Part shown: one piece after another, positions 49,790-62,469 of the stretch
Layout of the letters: each line of letters starts with the position of its first letter
How positions within the stretch are numbered: position 1 is the stretch's first letter
Notes under the pieces: model-generated
Databases searched by the model: none
Told to the model about the DNA's origin: nothing
Seen by the model: only the letters and a program-made list of their open reading frames with translations
From: Anarhynchus alexandrinus
Lineage: Eukaryota > Chordata > Aves > Charadriiformes > Charadriidae
Reading direction: 5' to 3'
DNA: 64,000 bases
Assembly: GCA_008711295.1 (NCBI GenBank)
Contig: VUYV01000042.1
Span: 1,443,834-1,507,833, forward strand
Translations under genes and position numbers: made by a program

Positions 49790-52700
49790 ATACCAATAAG
49801 CTCAAACACACATTTACTAACAAGAGTTGTCTCCTGCCTCCAATCCAGGCGTCAGGGGCTGTCTTAATACAATTCCAGCTGAGCAAAAAGCTCATTTGAA
49901 TTTCAACAGCCTGTGGCCACATCAAGGAACAAGCAATTTCAGGTTTCCAGGAATTTCTGGACAAGCAGCATGATACAGATGTATAATTATGGAATAGCAA
50001 TATGTAAAATATGCAACTAACTGAGTATTTTAAATTAAGCTTGTAACTCAAACTGCTGCTTCCACTTCATATAAAGCTTGATTGTCAAGACTTGTATCAA
50101 TAAGATGGAGAGGAGCAGACAAGAAGATAGCTGCTCCTGTCTATAATAAGAAAAAAAGTACAGAAGAATTGTTTCAGTGCCACGAAGACACTGCCAAGAG
50201 GGTCTCTTTCCATTGCACTAATGTATACATAACAATTACAGAGAGGCTTTTTGTTTGCTTGTTCCAGCTGTAGAATGCAATGCGACACTTCTGCTCACAC
50301 CATTGTGTTCATGGCTACTGCAGAGGAGAGAGGTTTTTTTGGAAAGAACCCCCAAATTCAGCTAGGAGAAGATACTACCTCCATATCTCAAATAATCATC
50401 TGCATTGTGCAGTTAAGGTTACAGTAATCTGATTTTTTTTTTCTGTTAAATTTAAATGACAAAGTCTACAGTCTTATTTTGGGCTGCTTTTCATGCCTTT
50501 TTTTTTATTACTATGAAAATAGATTTTTGTTTCTTGAACTGCTTCACAAACCTAAGCATGCAAAGGGTTGAATATTGACTTTGATCAGAATGCACTCAAT
50601 AGTAGACCCTGGTCTTGCAAAGAGATCAGTGCAAAAACATCCTTGTGCTTGGGGCAAAACCAGAAACCTCATTCAGGGGGAGATTGGCAAAATCTTCTGC
50701 TCCTATGTTTTAGAGAACTGGCTCTTTTTGGACTAGGAAACAAAAGTGAAAAATGCATTTCCAGGACATTGACTTCCTTGCAATTTTGTATGGAAGAGGG
50801 CAGTGGACCTAGTTCATGATATTATCCTCAGTCTGTAACTATGAGATGTTTTCTAAGCAAAAATCTTCACCCCACAAAAAGTGTGCTTGATTGAGAGATT
50901 TAGTGGTGAGAAGATGACCCTTCCGGTTCCTATGTTGGAGCTGTGAAGCCCAGAAATACCCACAAACCAAACAGCTATGGGCAAGACAGGCAAGGAAACT
51001 TAATTACTTTCTTATATAGAACTTGTTCTATGACAAAAAGCTAAAAGCGAATGAAAAGGAAACAAAGGGAAAGTCCATCCTCTGGGATTGTGAATGCCCT
51101 TCCCTCCACTCAGTTCCCTGGGAGGAAGGATGCTCAGTAGCTCATATGTTTCTTGGGTTTTGCTACAGTTCATGTGTGGAACATTTAAAAAGAGAACCCA
51201 GCTTTTACATGCAAGTGGTATCAGCCCACAACCTTTCCTGAGAATGAGATTCACTTTGAAAAAACAATCACAAAACACCCACTGTTCAACAGTCCCCATA
51301 CACAGTAGGGTGGATTGAGTACGGCGTGTCAGCTTTAATTTTAAATGTGTCTGATTTTCAGTTTTCGTATCATATTTTCCTGGCTATTTATATAGTATTC
51401 TTTTCATTTTTCTTGTGCCAGTGCCATGATTTTTAATTTCTTTAATTCTCATTAGGGTACATGGCAGTTGATACAGTCACACCATAATGTCAAGCATTTG
51501 CAAATAAATAAGTATTTATGGACTTCAAAAAATTAAATTATGCAAATTTAGTTCAATAAATTGTGAAAAGATATATTATTCTTCACACCGCATTGTGTGC
51601 ATCTTCTTTAAAAAAAATTCTTTTCAACTGATATTATGAGCTTGATAGAGCATAACACTTCCACTGGAACCATCACAGTTTAATTACGTGGCACCATATG
51701 TATTCCAAGTATTTCTAAAATGGGTGGAATTTGCAATGGAAATGCATATCAAAACAGCTATGTGACCTGTCCAATAGCCAGTTTTCCGAGCTACATAGTA
51801 ATCCCATCCAGAAAACATCAAAATGTTCTTAAAAAAAAAAAAATGAGACACCATTTGTGCACATTACGCTGAAAGAAAAGGGCACAGCACATGCAGGGCC
51901 AAACGTCATCTGCCCACAGTCCTCATTACTCTGAAAGGACTGGGTTGCCTGCAGCTTGCATTGCATTGAGTCCCATAAGAAGATCATTCAGTTTTTACAG
52001 GGCAAGAGGAATTTTAACCAGCAGGAATGTGGATTTTTAAAATAGGGGCATTTTAGAAAGAAGTGTGTACTGATTTCAAAACAGCTTGTCTTCAAGTAAC
52101 AGGTATGTAAGGGCGATGATGGAATGAATTTGGGAAACATTCTGATTAAAGCATCCTTTTTAAATTAGAGAAACCAATAAAACCAAGACTAAAAAAGGTG
52201 GCTTTTTTGGCTAGAAATCTATGCACCCTGCCCGTATCTTTCAAAAGATATAGCCACCAGCATTTTTTAAATGAAGGCATTTTCCTGACTTCAACTTTTA
52301 AGGGGGTCTGTTTTCAGAAGACATCTGAACACTGAGTTTTACCAATTTCAGCAAAGAAGCTGAGAATAAGCAAAGTAACCTATTACTCTGGAAGACGCAG
52401 GCCATTATACATCTCCTCTAAAAATTTAATTATATAAAAAAAGATCTTAGCTAATCAAAGCCATACAGGAAGTCTGCGCAGGGTGACTCATGCCTTCCTC
52501 TGCATTGTGCTGGCAGAAAACGGATCTGGTGGAGGCGATGCCTTCCCCCTCTCAGTGCAGTGCACTCATCTGGCAGCTGCGATGGACTCTGGCCACTCCG
52601 AATTCTGGCAGGTGAACAGGCAGGGTGTGCCAGGACCTCACTTTGTACAAGCCAGAAAGTGACAGTAGAAGTACCGCAGCAAGAAGCAGTTATGAATTTC

Positions 52701-54360
52701 TACAGGGCACAGATCCTGCTACCTACCTCTCTTCTCTTGGTACCCAATAGATATTTTTCCTGGCAGAAGCTGAATAACTGATATAGCCGTGTCCATTTTG
52801 ACACAGCTTCTAAAAGACCTGTATCTATAATACATAAATAAATAAATAAAAAACCTTCATAATCAGATTATGGATGCTGTGATAATCACGGTGCTCAATT
52901 ATACAACTGTATATAAAATACCTAATGCTCCAAGAAGTAACATTTTTCAACATTAAATTAAGGTTGCTAAAAATAAATTATACTTCCTGAAACTTCTCTC
53001 TATATGTCAGAAGACTAATGCTGTATTTATAGCAAAGACGATAGTTCTATTAAATCTTTCAATCAACTAGGGACTGAGAGAATTGGCAAAATTCTTTTAA
53101 CTGTTATTTAGTTGGCTGGCTTTTAACCACAGTTACATTTTACAACAGTTTTCTCCCCCCACCCTTCTTTTATTTGATGTTGTTATATCTGTTAACCTTA
53201 AACAGGAAAATGCATAGAGAATTAAAAAAGTCAGTGTTTGTCTGATCATTCTGAACCTCGATGTGGTGGCAAATATGAGAAAATGAGGAAGGCATCTAAG
53301 AAAGAAAATATTGCAGTTATGACAGATGGAAGATGAGGTATCTGTTAAATCTCACCATGGCAGGTTACTAATCTTTGGTGGTTTGTTACCCTCACTGCAC
53401 CAAAGACTCTTTTGCATCCACCAGTCCACAGAAGAAAATATGTCCCCATGGCACAGGCACTCAACGTAAGGTCAGCTGCCTATGGAGGTATAAGATGCAG
53501 GATGACGCAGGGACATCACCTGGAGAAGAAGCACATTTTGTCCTTGCCAACTGTGTTCAGGAGCAATGGCTGACAAAGGGGTAAAGCAGAAAGTTTAAAT
53601 TTGTGGTGTGAGGTTTACTGGGATTTTTTGGCTCTCGTGTGCCATATTTGCAGTGGAATTCATAGCACTGTCCAAGGCCTGTTTGTTGGAAAATACCTTG
53701 CAGGATAAAGGGTTGGATAGGCTTTTACAATCATAAATCATAAAAAGTACAGAAATGGGTGCATGATTTTTCACTGATTCTTTTTCTGGACTATTGAACC
53801 TCCTCAAACGCAGCTGTTTGATCAGCTGTTTTATCCTGTACACTTCTGGAAATAACACGGGAAAGCATTTTACATTTGTATGTACCAATTTTAGGGTTGT
53901 AGGAGAAAATGTTGACCTTTTTTCCTCCAAAAAGATATGCAGAATGAGATTCATCCCACCTGGTTTTAGCCATCACAAATTTAGGCATTTACTTTAAGTA
54001 AGGTATAGATTCACCCCATAACCAACAGGAAGACCAAAGAACCTCTAGACAGCGATTCTCCCATCCTAAAATAATTGGCAAAGATGACTAGTGCAGAGTG
54101 AGGTGTTTTTCCCTATTAGGAGCACAAGTGGGAGGTAGGAGGATTTATATTCTGTTTAAATGTTTTCATAAGGTACAAATCTTCACCATAAGAACTATTA
54201 AGAGAGGCCAGCTGGAAACATTCCCACTTAATATTTTAATATGGATTTCCCCAAGAGGAAATGTTTCACTGCCGCTTAAGAAATTTGAAAAATGTGTGTT
54301 TGCAAAGAAACATTAGGAAGAAAAAAGTGATTTTGCAATGCATTCCAATAATACAGTTGT
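49790..54360. other. Non-coding stretch (putative intron)
   Basis: Contains an A run at about 51831-51843 and the TAAA repeat at 52835. Two overlapping minus frames at 53595-53988 have protein-like stretches (SAYLFGGKKVNIFSY), but there are stops in each frame and no good splice pair. No gene is supported. Confidence 0.4.
52835..52853. repeat. (TAAA)n microsatellite
   Basis: Four to five tandem TAAA units, read directly. Confidence 0.9.
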
Positions 54361-54369
54361 TAAGTAACG

Positions 54370-55345
54370 GGCTAAAAAGCTTGGCTGCCTGCACACAGAG
54401 GAGCACAGAGACACAAAGGTGGGAGGGGGAGCTCAAATTACACCCTGCTCCACCTCATCCCAGGTCCATCCCAGCCATCAACCCACCAAAGGCCCATCTC
54501 CACACCCATGAAGGAACACAAGGGCTCAAGGTAGGTGGAGGAGCCCCAGTAACCCAGTCAGAGAAACAGCCTCTGCCTGGCTCCTCCAGGACTGCCCAAG
54601 GAGACCCTCAGCACCATGGGCTGGGGACAACCATCACCATGAGGTAGTGGGAGCCGCTCTCCAGCTCACCTTCCCCACAGTGGAGGGCCACTGCCTAGGG
54701 GCATGGGACACACTGGGATGCAGGGGAAGAGCATTCCAGGATTGTACCAGACTGATTTTGGGATATTTAGGGCAGAAACCAGAGGTGGGAAAAAGGAAGG
54801 ATCAAGGTGATTTGGGGAGGAACATGCATAGGAAGGTAGAGGAGTAAGGGGATAAAAGGGATTGGTCACATAAGAACAAGTGTTGGTCAGTACGCTGGTG
54901 TGGCCATGTCCTGCACCCAATCAGTGCAATCTGTGCTGTCTTCTTGCTAACCATCTTTGCTAACACTGGGTGAGGGACTCCCTGGGGTGGGTATGCATAT
55001 GTGTGTGTGTGTCTCTGGGGGTGGTGTGGTGTTGGAGGGAGGGGAAGGGGACGACCCGGGACAGCTCCTGCACGGACTGTGTGACTAACCCAAATTACAG
55101 GAGGGATGCACTCTGTGTGTGTGTGTGTGTGTGAGTGTGTCACAGTGTGTGTAAGAGTGTCTGTGCCAGCAGCTGGAGTGAGGCTGCAGCCTTGGGGGCT
55201 CATGCGTACAAGTGCCAGAAACTGGGGATACTGGGACCCAGGGGCAGCTACTGCATGTCAGAGCCCAACCGCTGGAGGGATCCATATAGCACAAATGTAT
55301 ATCTTTCCCCCAGCAGACCTCCGTCCTGCTCAACCAGAGAGGGGA
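54370..55345. repeat. GC-rich block with GT/CA microsatellites
   Basis: A sharp change to GC-rich, purine-biased plus-strand sequence. It includes (GT)n at 55001-55012 and 55114-55132 and a degenerate GTGT tail up to about 55165. Overlapping frames on both strands (up to 133 codons) are rich in Pro, His and Thr from simple sequence and are not convincing genes. It may be a decayed minisatellite or an unrecognised repeat. Confidence 0.5.
55114..55132. repeat. (GT)n microsatellite
   Basis: About nine GT units followed by interrupted GTGT repeats. A likely length-variable locus. Confidence 0.9.
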
Positions 55346-55639
55346 GCAGGATGAGGAAATAGAATTAACATTTTCAATTTTATTCAAACAAGATACTTCA
55401 ACTGACTCAAGCAAACTGTGGGATTTTGCTTTAAAGAATATATTCACACTGTTTTAAATGGGTTTTTCCTCCTGTTTTGAAGCACAGTATTCCCTATGAT
55501 ACCAACGATCTACTTCTATTTATTGCCTTTAGAAAAACTTACTGGTACAGATTCTAAAAGTATTCACATCAAGAGTAGAAAATGTCTGAATGCCTTTCTG
55601 AAGCTACAAGTTTGGGGAGTAATTCAGAAATCACACAGG

Positions 55640-55725
55640 GGAAATTTTATGGCCTTGGTAACACAGTAGGACAGGTTAAATGATCATGATGTTCCCTTCT
55701 GGCCTTAAAATTTATTAACTTCCTC
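55640..55725 (+). mobile_element. Ancient CR1 3' end
   Basis: The phrases AACACAGTAGGACAGGTTAA, ATGATCATGATGTTCCCTTC and TGGCCTTAAAATTTATTAA follow the 3' terminus of the CR1 type abundant in turtles and crocodilians (usually GATGATCATAATGGTCCCTT, CTGGCCTTAAAATCTATGA). Only the last 80 or so bases remain. It is old and inert. Confidence 0.8.
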
Positions 55726-55789
55726 CCATTTTTCCTGTTGATAGGTTCAGTGATACTTTCCAACTACACAGCTCTCTGTGGATATTATA

Positions 55790-56040
55790 TGGTAGCTGCA
55801 TATAATTACTTCCATCTTAGAGCACAAAAAACTGAGATTCAGAGGAGTTAAGTGACACAATCATCATGCAAGAGTGCACTAGAACCCACATTAGACCTTA
55901 GATTTACTGACTGGCCATCCTATGTGTAGTCCATCAGCCTCCCAGTCTCTGACAAGTTAGTTAAGTCCAGTGTTTCTTTTTCTCCCTTTCAATAAAATAA
56001 GGGCAATAACACCTTCTTATTTCTATTTGCCCATAAACTG
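55790..56040. repeat. Possible ancient MIR/L2-like repeat remnant
   Basis: Plus-strand AAACTGAGATTCAGAGGAGT then TAAGTGACACAATCATCATG resembles the core of MIR-type SINEs (usually AAACTGAGGCACAGAGAGGT, TAAGTGACTTGCCC). Further on, AAGTTAGTTAAGTCCAG ... AATAAAATAAGGGCAATAAC resembles an L2/L3-type tail. These elements are rare and very worn in birds; assignment is by memory of consensus phrases. Confidence 0.45.
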
Positions 56041-56059
56041 CTGGCAATGGTGATTTCAG

Positions 56060-59000
56060 CTCATGTGGAACTCCTTCAGCTATTTCTAAGCAAGCTACCT
56101 TGGGCAACGTTAGCTGTGTAGCTGCAGTAACATGGAGCTCATTGCAAAATAATCGCCTTACCATTTTAAAAACGTATTTTCAACCTCTGCTGCCATACCC
56201 AGTACAATGGCCCGAAAACTGTACTAAGTACCTGTCCCAGGCTGGCTAGTTGAAAGCTAGCAGAGGCACTCGGGGTGGATTTGAGCTATGACTACACACT
56301 GGTACAGTGTACAGGTGCCCCAAGTGCAGCTGTGAAGATGCACTGTAGTTTGGCTTTCTATTTCATGTGCAACTGGCATCTGTACTCAGAAGCTCGTGGA
56401 TTCTTCAGGAGGTGCGATCATAACTTGCATATGCACCAATCTTATCTTTGATTGTCATTCTGGGTAAAAGTATTTACATTTTAAATGATGCATTTAATAC
56501 GCATAACAAATAATTATGACAAACACTCTTCCTAATAAATGGTAGAGAGCAGAAACTCCTTAGAATTTGCAGTTTGAGATATAAAGTAAATTGGATTTTA
56601 ATACTTAATTAAGTTGTTAAAAATTGAAGAACACTTTTTACAGCACATTTAAAAAATATATTTCATGTGTAAACTCTCAGAAGCAACTTAAAAAAAAAAC
56701 ATGGAACGGAAACACCCTGCAGTGGCTCGGGTTTCTCTTCTCCAGCTGAATTCAAGGGCTGATTACAATGAGCTGTTTTCCACATCAGCTCTGCCCTTTT
56801 CTCCATTTTACTCAGTATCTACAGAAGTTTTAGGAAGAGATGAGAGGATAATGTACACAGAATTGATAGCACTATGCAGGTGACGACGAGTACCATGAGC
56901 AGTTCTTTCAATCATCAGCTCTCCCAGCAGCAGCCTGTAAGCAATGCCTGAGCAAAGACGGGAAAATCAAAAGAACTGAGAAAATACACTAAAGAACTTG
57001 CCTCCTTCATAGCAATACCAAATACGAAGGGCATCCGCCCCCAGAAAATGCATTCATCACACACACAGCCCTGGACTGTGTGACAAGCGGCACAGCTATA
57101 AAAATGTCTTTCCATCCTCCAGAGGGGAGATTGCCATCTCTGCTCTGTACATAAACCCGGGGTGCTCTTAGGTCTGCCTCACTCCTACCAGACATCCTAA
57201 ATTTTGCTAAGTCCCAGGCAGAAAACCTACCTGCCAAACTTCCTAACCCCACACAGAGCCTTACACTTCTCAAGTCCGTCTCTACTTCATATTAACTGTG
57301 CACGCTCAGAAGTGCCATTTGAGGGGAAATGAGTGTCCGTTACCTAACTGGGAACTCATACGTAGATGCACAGGCATTTGGCTTCTGTCTAAATCCCCCA
57401 GAGAACCCAAATGGTTAGAGGTGGTCGGAGATGTGACTAACTTTACATCATATCCTTGTGACCGCTTCCTGACTAATAAACTACGCATAACAGTATTTAC
57501 CATACCCTTCCTCAATTGTCTCTTTTCCAAGGTCAAAAATGCTAGCTTACCGATCTTGTCTTATGTAGAAATCATTCTCTACCTCTAGGTATTTTTTCTG
57601 AGGTATTTGGGGATTTTTTTTTTTACATTCTTCACATTATATACTCTGCTAATGTTATCCTGAGAACTTTTTCAGTACAAACTTGTAGATTTTCTATGGA
57701 CAGAAGAAGGAACACATAGTGATTTCAGTAATCACAGCAAATACAAAAACAAGTAACTCATCCCTTGCTTTTAGTTTTGTTCTCTTACTTTGATTTCTCT
57801 TTTTTTTCCTTATTTGTGCTCTTGTTTTTCTTTTTAGTCCACGATCGTCAGCTTCTACTGGAGACTACTGATCTGTAAGGGCGATAAGTTTTGCAGTTCT
57901 CAGATACAAAACTTATGCCAGCAACGGCAAGGAACTGTCTTCTTTCACCCAGAAGAGACAAAGTGCAAAATACACCTGCTTGACTTAAGTTTCTTCAGGA
58001 AAAATATTTTCACACACATCCTACTACATTAATCTCGTTACTGGTCTTACAAACCGTGGAAAGAAAATGCATGAGATTTGCTATTATTTCCATTTTTAAG
58101 TATATAATGTGCTTAATTTATGGAGATGTAACACTCGGATATATGTGAGAAGAACGAGAAAAATCCAGGCTGGAGGGGGAGAATGAAAGAGGATTCTGAG
58201 TTGTTAATTGAGTACTTAAAGCTTATTTATATATTGCAGGTTTTTCCTTTCAATGAAGCAAGCTTGGGCTTTGCTAACTAATGATTCTGGGAAGGGTTTC
58301 ACAAGGAGACAGAATTAGTGTGGAAGAATTTTTTGTACCTGTACCAACAAACGAGTTGATGGCAAATTAGACCAAAGATCTGCATAGAAGTTATTCTGAG
58401 GAAGCAGGGAGATGAATGGCACAAAGGATTTTGGCAAGTCCTGGGTGCTTGGGAAGACAGAAAGCACTCCCATCTGACAGAATTAGCACATGTATCTCAG
58501 CATAGCAACTTCAGTTTCCTTTTGTGGCCAGGATTTTTGCCAGTCGTCTCCTCCTTTACCCACAGGAGGGGAAAAAAATCTTCAGTATTAACATATTTGT
58601 TGAATGAGGCACATAATTCTGTCTTTCACTGTACTCCATTTCTCATAAGGCACATAAGCTATTCTCAGAGTTCCCAGCTGAATGCAGCTCTGAGCTTGTG
58701 GAAAGGATTACAGAATTTTATTTGAATAAAAGCTAGTAGTTGCGTTTTGTGCCTGGTACGATTACTGAAATCACAATGTGTTCCTTTTTATGTATGGAGT
58801 AGATTTATACCAGTATATATGGTAAAGGATTTCTCTGCCATTGGCAGAGAAGAATATCATCTGGAGCATCTCCTAAGGCCACGCAGTTGAAGTACACCTG
58901 TTATTACATGCTGTAGTCTTCCTCCACAGCCATAAAACACAAGGCCTACATTTTTGCATGTGCATAAACTAATGATAGATGATTCATATTCCAAATTACT

Positions 59001-61545
59001 GTTGTGGAAGCCAAGCCCCAGGCACCAACCCATTTTCATGCAAGCATGCCAAAATGAGATTATATCCTTGAGACAAAATGGGATAAAAAGACCCTTAAAA
59101 ACACTAATAATTCTGACTTAATGATTATTGCTGGTTTTAAATGGAGTTTAAAATTTGTGCGGTGGCTTTGATTTTCACTTTTTGTTAAATCAAGCACTGT
59201 TTTTGCCAGTATGGAAAATCTGCCACTTTGCACTAACACTTCAGGTGCATAAATACAGTTTAAAAACTGGGCAAGTGTAGCTTTAGCATGGGAATGGGAA
59301 CTAATTGTTCTTTTGCTGCAATATCTGGGGAAGCTGAAGGCAATCCACATTTCTGTGTTTCACCATAATAGTTTCAACCAAACCAATCATCCTTCTCCCA
59401 GCTTTTTTTTCAAGGCTATTTAAAACCCCTGAGTGTGACACCCGCCTGGCAGAATCAGGTGAAGATGGTACTGAGAGACGAGATTCATGGAAGAATAATT
59501 TATTTGAGAAATTATAGTTTGGTAGGCTGGATTTAACTCAACAAGACATTCCACAAGAAGATATTTCTATAGAAACCTCTATCTTTCTCTTGCCATGCCT
59601 TTTAATTAAGTCTGAAGCCTTGCACGGCTGTAATCAATGTACACAAAATAAGTAAGCAGGCAGCTGCAAAGACAACTGAGGGAAAGAAAGGATGCCATGG
59701 GTTTCTAAACAAAGATGTGACAGATTTACTGGAGGGAGAAGAAAATAGAAAGAGCAGAAAGAAAGATTACAACCCAACAGGATTCTCTGATTTTACATTC
59801 TTCTTCTCTTCCATTTTCATTCCGCCAGAACATGGGATGGATGCCAGAGATGCATCAAACTGTCCAAGTATAATTTAAGTAGTCAGGGAACAGATGTTCA
59901 CAACAGTTTCTGGTCAGTGCAGGGATTTTATTACCTGCCCACAAGCTTCTACCCACTGTGAAAACTGTATTTCTTGAAGATGCACTATATCTGATTATAT
60001 CAAATTACATGTATTCTATAAGGTTGAATGACCCTAATCAACTAGCAATGTAATACAATATCTCCTCCCTTCCTCTTATCCTCCCTTTCTCCAAGACTGG
60101 ATAGAAGTTACTTGCACTGGCCAATGTTATAACGCGGGCTTCAAATGCTCAAATACATAGGAATTTGACTTTGAATGTTAGCGACTTCCTACAGCGTGAA
60201 CAGGTGGAAGAATGCTGGAAACTGAAGGTTAGCAACAGTTCTCCTTTCCTTCTCCCTTGTACGTGCAGCAAAGGTCACTACTCTAATCCACCTCTTACAC
60301 TTTCTCAAAGGAAGAAAACACTGTGCCAGCCCCAGAAAGCTCCAAAATTTCTTTCCTTTATTATTTTTTCCACAAAAATTAGCAAAATGGTAATTTCTCT
60401 AAATTGATCACCAAGGTATACTGGTTCTTTTCATTTAAGAACAAAAGATAACCAAACACATTGATGAGATTTGACCATATCAGGATTTAAATACAGAACC
60501 CAACATAGTGACATGATTGGAACTGGTAACAGGAAAAGAAATTACTCAAACCTAGAAAAGGGTGACTGGAAAAATGCCAGTCAATGAATCAAGTATATGA
60601 CTTTAGCAGCATAAAACGTTTACTGTGCATTAGGGATAAGCTTACACAGCAACAACTGTAGCCCACATCCACACACTTTTGCTAGCTTTACATAGGTCAG
60701 CACCACTGGAATAGCTGTAGTTTAGTGGACTTTTGTATTTGCGGTTTTTCCCAACTTCCCTGGAGCCCACACCAAGAATGCGCTATCACGGCACAGCACT
60801 GCCAGCAGATTCCAAGAAAGGCAATTTTAAGCTAGCTGAGGTTTGTCTAAACATGCTGCAGTATAGTTGTAGCCTCAGCCTTCCTTGCAGATGGGAGAAT
60901 TCAAGTCTCCATCATCATAACGTATTTGAGCTCTTTGGGGATATATTTGACTTGTTTGTTTTCAACGGTTTCTTTAAGAAGGAAAAACGCTTCTGGACTA
61001 GGTCAGGTGGAACACCTGGAAGAAGACAAAAGATTGCACATTTCCTTGGAGAGATTTTGTGCCTCTTCGGGAAGAAAAGGCTCGAGACACTGTATGCTGT
61101 GACGCACAAAAGAATCACAGCACAGAGAGACCTCAGAGGCAATGGAAAGGAATTTCCTAAGACCAAAGGCAACTCAGCAGTTTCTTATAAGCTAACATTA
61201 CAGTGTTAACTGCAGTAAAGCTTAGAAGCAAGAACTCATTGGCTAGGACACAGTGGGCAGTGTAAGAGCTGCATGTAAAACTATTATTTTCTTAGTTTTA
61301 ATTTCCAGTCTGTGTTCCTTATTTGCTTAGACCTTTGTTTAAAAAAAGTGAAGTTCCATTCAAATAAAACTTATACTGATTTTGCAAACTTCACAGTCTC
61401 TTTGGAGAGCCGACTTTGAGCCAGTCTGAGTATATTGACCTCCCAGCTGTGGCCTGGTTGTGACACCATTTCAGCTATCCAAGAACAAGCAAACAAGACT
61501 AATGGCCCCAGACAAGTAACACTTCTATGTAGAGTGCCCAGGAAT
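56060..61545. other. Non-coding stretch (putative intron)
   Basis: No element or gene recognised. The 158-codon plus frame at 60733-61209 has no motif, no splice context and an overlapping frame on the other strand, so it is probably chance. Confidence 0.4.
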
Positions 61546-61551
61546 ACTTAC

Positions 61552-61618
61552 TGCAGTAGAGGTGAAAATATGTCTTTCCCTCTTTCATTTCTCTTTGGTA
61601 TTCCACAGTATTTTCGAG
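61552..61618 (-). CDS. Candidate coding exon of an unidentified minus-strand gene
   Basis: A 67-base segment follows a very good 3' splice site (TCTAATATGCAATTTTATTTGTAG, with a branch-point-like TCTAAT) and precedes GTAAGTATTCC. In phase 0 it encodes LENTVEYQREMKEGKTYFHL then YC, ending with one base, phase 1, and this joins in frame to 48495-48562 (joined codon ACG, Thr). A second frame (phase 1 in, 2 out; RKYCGIPKRNERGKD) is also open but does not fit the next exon. Family not recognised. An exon upstream, ending in phase 0, would lie beyond 61618 or outside the window. Confidence 0.5.
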
Positions 61619-62107
61619 CTACAAATAAAATTGCATATTAGAAAACTTTGCAATTTTTATATATCCTACACTGAGAGAAAGGTTGTAAATTTGTTCCTTA
61701 AATGCTTATCAAATTGTATACCAGTGGAAGATCTCTTTTGTAAGTCTGCTATTTTAAACAGAAGGACAATATTATGTTGCCTTATGTCATGAAGGTTCAT
61801 GTGGTATACATGTTCGTTCATGTCTAGGAGGTCTCTTAAAATAGTCCTGAAACAAGTGTTCTAGTTGGCTCTTCAAGCACTGTCATATCACACTAGACCT
61901 CTGTGAAGAAACAAAATAAGCACGGTAAATATCATTTTCTCTATTTTTCCACTGTCATAAAAGCAACAATGAGAAACTCTGTTCGTTCTTTGCTTAAACC
62001 AATGTTCCCAAAGTGTCTTGGAAAGACAATATAAAGAATACATTAAGTAGGCTTTTTTTTTTTATTCTGTTCATGTTCTTCAAATGTGTTGTCTAGGTAG
62101 CTAAGGA

Positions 62108-62145
62108 TAAAAAAAATAAAAGAAAAAAAAAGGAGAGAAAGAAAA
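62108..62145. repeat. A-rich low-complexity tract
   Basis: A-rich sequence with runs of 8-9 A broken by T and G. No mobile element attached. Confidence 0.8.
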
Positions 62146-62456
62146 CACTAAGCAGGATCCTTCTCTCGCCGCTTAAAATGCACTAACACTCAGATGTTGT
62201 GTAAATGGTTCCACACCATCTGGCAGCTATGAGGAGAAAAACAAAACATCATTTGCAGGTACTATACTTCTCACATTTTGAATAATGTACCACAGTGTAC
62301 TAATTGTCATAACACGCAGCACAATATACAAAGAATTTAAAGTGCAGTGTGTTCCCTCTCATTCATATTTATGCTACACAGTTCAGCAATGCATTTACAT
62401 TGTGTGCAATTACTATTCTGTGTATTGCCTGGCTGTGTAGATTACATGTGATATAC

Positions 62457-62469
62457 GAGAGAGAGAGAG
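62457..62469. repeat. (GA)n microsatellite
   Basis: About six GA units, read directly. Confidence 0.85.

Noticed and set aside
53595..53988. Two overlapping minus frames resembling a frameshifted kelch-like segment
   Set aside because: The resemblance is a single GG-containing phrase. There are no repeats of it, no splice sites, and both frames are closed at each end.
54666..55203. Minus frames of 84-133 codons rich in Thr, His and Pro
   Set aside because: They are translations of CA repeats and GC-rich simple sequence.
55545..55599. 55-base minus segment between CTTCAG and GTAAGT, open in phase 0 to 1
   Set aside because: Short, and its phase conflicts with joining to the exon at 61552-61618. 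Short acceptor-donor pairs of this kind are common by chance.
60733..61209. 158-codon plus frame
   Set aside because: No recognised motif, an opposite-strand frame overlaps it, and no splice sites fit.
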